From NCBI RefSeq assembly GCF_007991215.1, contig NZ_BJXX01000010.1:1-38067 (forward strand): a stretch of 38,067 bases of DNA. The letters run 5' to 3'. The position numbers were made by a program, and so were the translations under genes. Below are positions 33,499 through 38,067 of the stretch, piece after piece (the stretch's first letter is position 1; each line of letters opens with the position of its first letter). Below the pieces are notes generated by a model that saw only the letters and a list, made by a program, of their open reading frames with translations, did no database searches and was not told the DNA's origin. This DNA comes from Aneurinibacillus danicus. Its GTDB lineage: Bacteria; Bacillota; Bacilli; Aneurinibacillales; Aneurinibacillaceae.

Positions 33499-34998
33499 GT
33501 GAGATGGCAGGAAACCGTCCCCAATGACCCCTACCTTATCCGCATTAAGCGTCCGATTAGCAGTGCGGAGATTGGATATTTACTGCATTTATACCAGCCT
33601 CTGATGGGTGTGATGCCAATTGCACTGTACCAGACGCTATTTCACAATTTATCACTGGCAAGTTTTGCCCCGGTGCAGGGGCTTCATTACGGGTTGATGG
33701 TCACAATGTCTGCTCCGCTGGATGTGATTATTAAAGCAAGGCAGCAGTTAGAAGCTATCGGACTGCTTGAAACGTATCAGATTGATTCAGATGGGGAGTA
33801 CATGTTTGAGTATGTACTGCAGCCGCCGCATGCTCCGGATGTTTTTTTCCGTGACGATACGTTGAGTATTATGTTGCTCAACCGTGTAGGCAAGGAGTTT
33901 TACCGAAAGCTCAGACGCCGGTTTGCTGTGGCGGAAGAGCAGAGCATACCAGCCACGGCGAAGCGGACGCGCATTACAAAAGCGTTTGATGAAGTGTTCT
34001 GTCACCTTTCCCCAAGTGAGATTACGGTGGAGAAAGGAACAGAAACCCATCAATTTCTCCAGGCAACGGAAGAAGAGAGTCCACTGCCATTTTTTGATCC
34101 GAAAGAGAGTACGGTACGCAGTTATGCGGAATCTCGCCTGGACTTTGAGTTTTTGGAAGCATCGCTTCCAAAGGTAGTGAAGCGTAAGCCCGTATTTACG
34201 AAGGAAGTGAAGGCAGTGCTGGACAATCTTGCGTTTACGTACGGGATTGACGATGAGACAATGGCCCGCCTTCTTCAGGAGCCTACTGTCATTCCGGAGG
34301 ATACGATTCATCTTGCTGCTTTGCGCCGCCGTGTAAAAGAGTGGTACAACAGGGAAAATGGACGCGTCCCGAAAATCTCTCCCCGGGAAGAAATTGTGTT
34401 CCAATCGGATACGGAAGCGAGAGAGCAGGAGCAGCTGTTATCGGAAGCGGAGAACCATGCCCGTCTTCTGGAATCTTTATCTCCACTGCAGTTGATGGAG
34501 TATTATCAGCACGGAGGTAAAGTTGCGCCGGCCGACCAGAAAATTGTGGAAGAATTGCTGGAGGAATATCAGCTGGCGCCTGGCGTGGTAAATGTCCTGC
34601 TGGAGTATGTGATGCTGGCGTATGACCGGCAGTTGCCGAAGGACGTCATCTATAAAATTGCCGGCCATTGGAAGCGAAACAATATTCAAACCGTACAGGA
34701 AGCGAAACGGCAGGCGCGGCAGTTCTATCTTGAACGCAAAAGCGGTAGGCCGCTGTTTTTTGATAAAAAAGCAACGTCGGAGAAGAAGACATCCGCACGC
34801 GGAACATCGAGCGGAAAAAACAAGCGGAAAGACGAAATTCCTCCGCTGATTCTCGAGCAGCTTGAACGCCAGCGCAAATTGCAGGAGAAGAAGCAGGAGG
34901 CGCCGGAGAAAGAGCAGGCTGTGGTAGACCCCGCTTACGAGAAAAAAAGAGAGCGTGTAAAAGCTCTCTTAAAGGCCATGGAAGAAAACAAGCAATAG
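33499..34998 (+). CDS. dnaB: Replication initiation and membrane attachment protein DnaB
   Basis: This is the Firmicute DnaB, a helicase co-loader that works with DnaD and DnaI at oriC, not the E. coli replicative helicase. About 499 residues. The N-terminal winged-helix part (about 15-130, LLHLYQPLMGVMPIALYQTL), a helical middle, and a C-terminal DnaB/DnaD helical domain (about 320-410, SPLQLMEYYQHGGKVAPADQ) are visible, with a Lys/Glu-rich tail. The GTG at 33499 is preferred since AGGGAGTG lies just upstream; the GTG at 33490 overlaps that site. dnaI follows 16 bases later. Confidence 0.93.
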   Translation: MRWQETVPNDPYLIRIKRPISSAEIGYLLHLYQPLMGVMPIALYQTLFHNLSLASFAPVQGLHYGLMVTMSAPLDVIIKARQQLEAIGLLETYQIDSDGEYMFEYVLQPPHAPDVFFRDDTLSIMLLNRVGKEFYRKLRRRFAVAEEQSIPATAKRTRITKAFDEVFCHLSPSEITVEKGTETHQFLQATEEESPLPFFDPKESTVRSYAESRLDFEFLEASLPKVVKRKPVFTKEVKAVLDNLAFTYGIDDETMARLLQEPTVIPEDTIHLAALRRRVKEWYNRENGRVPKISPREEIVFQSDTEAREQEQLLSEAENHARLLESLSPLQLMEYYQHGGKVAPADQKIVEELLEEYQLAPGVVNVLLEYVMLAYDRQLPKDVIYKIAGHWKRNNIQTVQEAKRQARQFYLERKSGRPLFFDKKATSEKKTSARGTSSGKNKRKDEIPPLILEQLERQRKLQEKKQEAPEKEQAVVDPAYEKKRERVKALLKAMEENKQ

Positions 34999-35014
34999 AG
35001 AGGGGGAGAGAGGA

Positions 35015-35941
35015 GTGCAGCGGATGAATAAACTACTTGCTTCATATAAGGTAGGAGGCAAATATTCGTTTGACGATATTGTCAGTAACATCGTCCGCAG
35101 ACCTGAAGTGATCGAATTGCGTAAACAGCATCCGGAAATTGAAGATGTGCATATTGTCAGATCGTTGTCCCGGGTTAAGCAAACGATCGATGAAGCAGAG
35201 CACTGTCGACATTGTCCAGGGCTCGATGCCTGTCCGAATCTGTTGAAAGGGCATCAGGCAATGATGGATTGGACGGGAATGTCTATCGAAGTCAGGCATG
35301 CACCCTGCCGCTTGTATCAGTTGGATCAGCAGCAGAAAGAGCGGGCTAAGCTGATTCGGACACACCACATCCCAAGAGAAATTCTTAATGCTTCATTTGC
35401 TGAGTTGGAAGCCGACAATGAACGGATTGATGCAATCGAAGCCATTCTGGAGTTCTGTCAGAACGTGGTGCCGGGCCAGGCGGGAACGAAGGGGCTGTAC
35501 TTCTATGGACCGTTCGGAGTCGGGAAAAGTTATCTGATGGGCGCTGCGGCGAAGAAGCTGGCGGAGCGGAGCATTGCTTCGCTGATGGTCTATACGCCGG
35601 ACTTTTTCCGGGAAATCAAAGACGCGCTCGGAGATAATACGGTACAGGAGAAAATCGCCGTACTTAAAGAAGTCCCGGTACTTATTCTTGATGACATCGG
35701 AGCGGAAACGCTGTCGCCCTGGGCGCGTGACGAGGTATTGGGGGCGATTCTTCAATACCGGGTCAGCGAGAACCTGCCTGTGCTGTATACGTCTAACTAT
35801 ACGTACGATCAGCTGGAAGAGCACCTCGCCTACTCGCAAAAGGCGGGTAACGAGCAGTTAAAAGCGATGCGGATTATGGAACGAATCCGCTACTATACGC
35901 GGGCCTATAAGCTAAACGGGATCAATCGTCGAATCGGATAG
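35015..35941 (+). CDS. dnaI: Helicase loader DnaI
   Basis: The AAA+ ATPase loads the replicative helicase at origins. The 308-residue protein has an N-terminal zinc-binding domain with Cys 64, 67, 73 and 98, a linker, and the AAA+ domain with Walker A GPFGVGKSY (165-173), Walker B VLILDDIGAE (Asp226, Asp227), and LYTSNYTYDQLE as sensor 1. The length equals the B. subtilis value (about 311). The start is GTG with a purine-rich site upstream. It is co-transcribed with dnaB. In B. subtilis ytxB/ytxC and thrS follow; here unknown genes do. Confidence 0.96.
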   Translation: MQRMNKLLASYKVGGKYSFDDIVSNIVRRPEVIELRKQHPEIEDVHIVRSLSRVKQTIDEAEHCRHCPGLDACPNLLKGHQAMMDWTGMSIEVRHAPCRLYQLDQQQKERAKLIRTHHIPREILNASFAELEADNERIDAIEAILEFCQNVVPGQAGTKGLYFYGPFGVGKSYLMGAAAKKLAERSIASLMVYTPDFFREIKDALGDNTVQEKIAVLKEVPVLILDDIGAETLSPWARDEVLGAILQYRVSENLPVLYTSNYTYDQLEEHLAYSQKAGNEQLKAMRIMERIRYYTRAYKLNGINRRIG

Positions 35942-35975
35942 CGCAAATTGAGAAGGAAGGCAGGGGGATACGAAC

Positions 35976-36464
35976 ATGAAGAAGTGGCTGCTGATAGGCT
36001 TCTCCCTTCTTGTCCTGCTGGGTGTCGGTGCCAAATTCGCGTTTGACTACGCGGCGGACAAGACGATGAAGAAAGTAACCGAGGAAGTGATGAAAGATCC
36101 TGCCGTGAAAAAAATGCTGGAAGACAAAAACATGAAGACAAAGCTGGAGCAGGCCGCAAAAGACCCGGACCTCCAGGCTGAGCTTAAGAAAGCGGGCAGC
36201 TCTTCTGCCGCGGCTTCCGGTGATAAGAACGAAAACGGGAGCGATGGAAAAAGTGGCGGCGCGGGGCCGTCTGTTCATTTTGATAACAACAGCGAGGCCA
36301 TGCGCTACGCAATGAAGAAGTTCTCCGTTTCTGAGATGAATCAATACCGCTCGATGGTTTCGGACGGATTGACGCCGGAAGAGAAAAAGAAATTAAAGGA
36401 GGATGTGCTGTCCCGCTTCTCTCCGGAAGAAATCCAGGCGTTTATTGAAGCGGCTCAAAAATAG
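35976..36464 (+). CDS. Membrane-anchored protein of unknown function
   Basis: The 162-residue protein has an N-terminal membrane segment (about 4-22), a charged helical region with repeated MKK and MKDPAVKKMLEDK elements, a Ser/Gly/Asn-rich linker (about 75-100), and a C-terminal helical domain ending in LSRFSPEEIQAFIEAAQK. I do not recognise a named family. It likely faces outward, being anchored by an uncleaved signal. The ATG is preceded by GGCAGGGGG. It begins 34 bases after dnaI in the same direction, so co-transcription with the helicase-loading genes is likely. Confidence 0.75.
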   Translation: MKKWLLIGFSLLVLLGVGAKFAFDYAADKTMKKVTEEVMKDPAVKKMLEDKNMKTKLEQAAKDPDLQAELKKAGSSSAAASGDKNENGSDGKSGGAGPSVHFDNNSEAMRYAMKKFSVSEMNQYRSMVSDGLTPEEKKKLKEDVLSRFSPEEIQAFIEAAQK

Positions 36465-36477
36465 TAAAATAAAAACA

Positions 36478-36515
36478 GGAGATAGGAATTGAGAGGTTGG
36501 ACTTCTCTTATCTCC
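36478..36515. other. Hairpin between the two unknown genes
   Basis: GGAGATA (36478-36484) pairs with TATCTCC (36509-36515), with an inner GAGA/TCTC pairing. Upstream is an A-rich run, so read leftward it would look like a terminator with a T tail. No T run follows it rightward, and no leftward gene lies next to it. Confidence 0.5.
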
Positions 36516-36551
36516 AGCATTCAAATAGAGTACTGATGGGGAGGAAAAGAA

Positions 36552-36773
36552 ATGAAAACACTGGGAACAGGGGAAGTCGTGTTTTACGGGATGGATCAAA
36601 CGGTGCAGCGGCTGCAGGGGGAGGTACAGATTAAAGACAATCGCGTAATTTTGTCAGAAATTATTTATTTTAACGGCAAACCGAACGGAATGCGCGAGGT
36701 AAACTTGCCGCTCGAGCGCTGCGTCATTCACTGGCAGCCGGAAGTCTACGAACAAATCGGTTTCTCGGAATAA
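36552..36773 (+). CDS. Small soluble protein of unknown function
   Basis: The 73-residue protein has no membrane segment, and its alternating hydrophobic pattern predicts mainly beta strands. I do not recognise a family. GGGGAGGAAAAG precedes the ATG. It stands alone between the hairpin at 36478 and the terminator at 36784. Length, ribosome-binding site and codon use like its neighbours support a real gene, though no partner is evident. Confidence 0.7.
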   Translation: MKTLGTGEVVFYGMDQTVQRLQGEVQIKDNRVILSEIIYFNGKPNGMREVNLPLERCVIHWQPEVYEQIGFSE

Positions 36774-36783
36774 TGAAATATGT

Positions 36784-36814
36784 GCCCCCTGCAGGTATGC
36801 AAGCAGGGGGCTTT
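36784..36814 (+). terminator. Probable terminator after the 73-residue protein gene
   Basis: GCCCCCTGC (36784-36792) pairs with GCAGGGGGC (36803-36811). The T tail is short (TTTAATGTT). Confidence 0.65.
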
Positions 36815-36859
36815 AATGTTACCATGGAAAGGTGAATGTAACGTTTGGGGGGATACACC

Positions 36860-37984
36860 GTGGCGATTGACCAAGTACTGGAACGTGCGCTGGCCGGTGA
36901 ACGGCTGGGGCTGGAAGACGGTCTTCGTTTATATGATAGCAATGAAATAGAGAAACTGGGCCATTATGCTAATAAAATCATGGAGAAATGGCACCCGGAG
37001 CCGATTGCGACGTTTGTTATCGGACGTAATATTAACTATACAAATGTGTGTGACACATACTGCCGTTTCTGCGCGTTCTACCGCGCTCCAGGCTCAGAGG
37101 AGGGCTATGTCCTTCCAGATGAAGAGATTTATAAGAAAATCCAGGAGACGGTGGACGTACAGGGGACGGAAATCTTAATGCAGGGTGGTACAAATCCGAA
37201 TCTGCCGCTCGAATATTACACAAATTTGCTGCGCGGCATTAAGCAGCGTTTTCCTTCGATTCAGATGCATTCTCTGTCGGTCGCAGAAATCGTAAAGATC
37301 GCTGAAGTGTCGAACAAACCGGTGGAAGAAGTGATTCACCTGCTGCATGAAGCAGGACTGGATTCGCTTCCTGGCGCCGGAGCGGAGATTCTCGATGACC
37401 GTACCCGCAAGAAAATCAGCCGTCTGAAGGGAACATGGCAGCAGTGGATTGACGTTATGAAGATGGCGAACCGGGAAGGCATGTCGACGACGGCTACCAT
37501 GGTCATCGGGTTCGGTGAGTCGATGGAAGAGCGTGTATTGCATCTGCTGCGCGTCCGTGAAGCACAGGATGAGATGAAAGCGGTAGGCGGACCGGGCTTT
37601 CTCGCGTTTATCTCCTGGACATTCCAGCCGGAGAATACGAACATGAAGGCGGAGAAGCAGACGCCGGAGCAATACTTGAAGAATGTCGCCATCAGCCGCA
37701 TCATGATCGACAACATTCCGAATTTCCAGTCTTCCTGGGTGACGATGGGACCTGACGTAGGCAAATTGTCGCTTTCATATGGTTGCAATGACTTTGGCTC
37801 GACAATGATGGAAGAAAACGTTGTGTCGGCTGCGGCTTGTACGTACAAAGTAAACACGAATCATATTCTGCAACTCATCCGCGAAGCCGGCAAAATTCCG
37901 GCGCAGCGCAACACGAAATACGAAATCCTGCGTGTTTTCAAGGAAGGAGAATCGATGGAAACCGATTTTGTGATGCAGAATTAA
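36860..37984 (+). CDS. mqnC: Cyclic dehypoxanthinyl futalosine synthase MqnC
   Basis: It is a radical-SAM enzyme of the futalosine pathway, which makes menaquinone from chorismate by a route different from the MenFDHCEB pathway of B. subtilis. The 374-residue protein has the CxxxCxxC cluster motif at Cys 64, 68 and 71 (NVCDTYCRFCAFYRAPG) and MqnC-like regions GGTNPNLPLEYY and DSLPGAGAEIL. The GTG at 36860 is chosen because GGGGGGAT lies just upstream. Distinction from MqnE or CofH relies on overall resemblance, so a small uncertainty remains. No other mqn gene is in the window. A strong terminator follows. Confidence 0.92.
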   Translation: MAIDQVLERALAGERLGLEDGLRLYDSNEIEKLGHYANKIMEKWHPEPIATFVIGRNINYTNVCDTYCRFCAFYRAPGSEEGYVLPDEEIYKKIQETVDVQGTEILMQGGTNPNLPLEYYTNLLRGIKQRFPSIQMHSLSVAEIVKIAEVSNKPVEEVIHLLHEAGLDSLPGAGAEILDDRTRKKISRLKGTWQQWIDVMKMANREGMSTTATMVIGFGESMEERVLHLLRVREAQDEMKAVGGPGFLAFISWTFQPENTNMKAEKQTPEQYLKNVAISRIMIDNIPNFQSSWVTMGPDVGKLSLSYGCNDFGSTMMEENVVSAAACTYKVNTNHILQLIREAGKIPAQRNTKYEILRVFKEGESMETDFVMQN

Positions 37985-37993
37985 TGTTGACAT

Positions 37994-38042
37994 GCGCTTA
38001 TCCGGCTGCACAATACAGGTGTAAGAGGGATAAGCGCTTTTT
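37994..38042 (+). terminator. Terminator after mqnC, fused to repeat copy E
   Basis: GCGCTTATCC (37994-38003) pairs with GGATAAGCGC (38028-38037), followed by TTTTTC. The T run is also the start of the polypyrimidine arm of repeat copy E. Confidence 0.8.
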
Positions 38043-38067
38043 CTTTCCTGGATCTCATTTCCTCGTT
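38038..38067 (+). repeat. Dispersed intergenic repeat, copy E (half, cut by window edge)
   Basis: TTTTTCTTTCCTGGATCTCA and the following bases match the right arm of copy B nearly perfectly (B has TTTTTCTTCCCTGGATCTCA). The left arm and core stem are replaced by the mqnC terminator hairpin. The rest lies beyond the window. Confidence 0.75.

Overview
This 38 kb window is chromosomal core DNA from an endospore-forming Firmicute (Bacillales). The gene order follows the Bacillus subtilis dnaE–polA–dnaI region: ytoI, ytpI, ytrIH, dnaE, malic enzyme, accDA, pyk, ytvI, citZ–icd–mdh, phoPR, polA–mutM–ytaF–coaE, gapB, nrdR, dnaB–dnaI. Sporulation genes (ytrH, ytrI, ytvI, ytaF), Firmicute-type DnaE and DnaB/DnaI, and GTG/TTG starts with strong purine Shine–Dalgarno sequences all fit. 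The menaquinone gene mqnC (futalosine route) and the lack of pfkA, speD and nrnA from their usual slots argue against B. subtilis itself. A Paenibacillaceae-like lineage such as the Aneurinibacillus/Brevibacillus/Ammoniphilus group is my best guess from memory; no search was run.

Layout. 1–3.4 kb: a small membrane protein, the CBS/DRTGG regulator YtoI, then the leftward genes ytpI and ytrH–ytrI with a good sigma-E promoter. 3.5–9.2 kb: dnaE, malic enzyme, and a FadR-type regulator. 9.3–14 kb: a compact operon of a DUF2007-like protein, accD, accA, pyk, a YbgC-type thioesterase and fxsA. 14–15.2 kb: leftward ytvI. 15.3–19.1 kb: TCA-cycle genes citZ, icd and mdh. 19.3–22.3 kb: a lipoprotein with phoP–phoR. 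22.3–24.2 kb: an EamA transporter (leftward) and an SPFH/prohibitin protein, both absent from this slot in B. subtilis. 24.3–29.8 kb: polA, mutM, ytaF, coaE and a lytic transglycosylase. 30–38 kb: gapB, nrdR, a beta-CASP metallo-beta-lactamase protein, dnaB, dnaI, two unknown small proteins and mqnC.

How it fits together. The window joins central carbon flux (malic enzyme, pyruvate kinase, citrate synthase, isocitrate and malate dehydrogenases, gluconeogenic GapB) with fatty-acid synthesis (AccDA), phosphate signalling (PhoPR), and replication and repair (DnaE, PolA, MutM, DnaB, DnaI, NrdR). Candidate control sites match these roles: a Rex-like operator at citZ, CcpN-like boxes at gapB, and an ECF (sigma-W-like) promoter before the SPFH gene.

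The most unusual feature is a dispersed intergenic repeat of about 150 bp, with three full or near-full copies and two half copies cut by the window ends. Each longer copy has a polypurine left arm, an invariant bidirectional-terminator hairpin core with a variable four-base loop, and a polypyrimidine right arm ending in GATTTTCACAGAAAAAGG. That end supplies the Shine–Dalgarno sequence of the next gene in two cases. No tRNA, rRNA, CRISPR array, transposase or prophage was seen.
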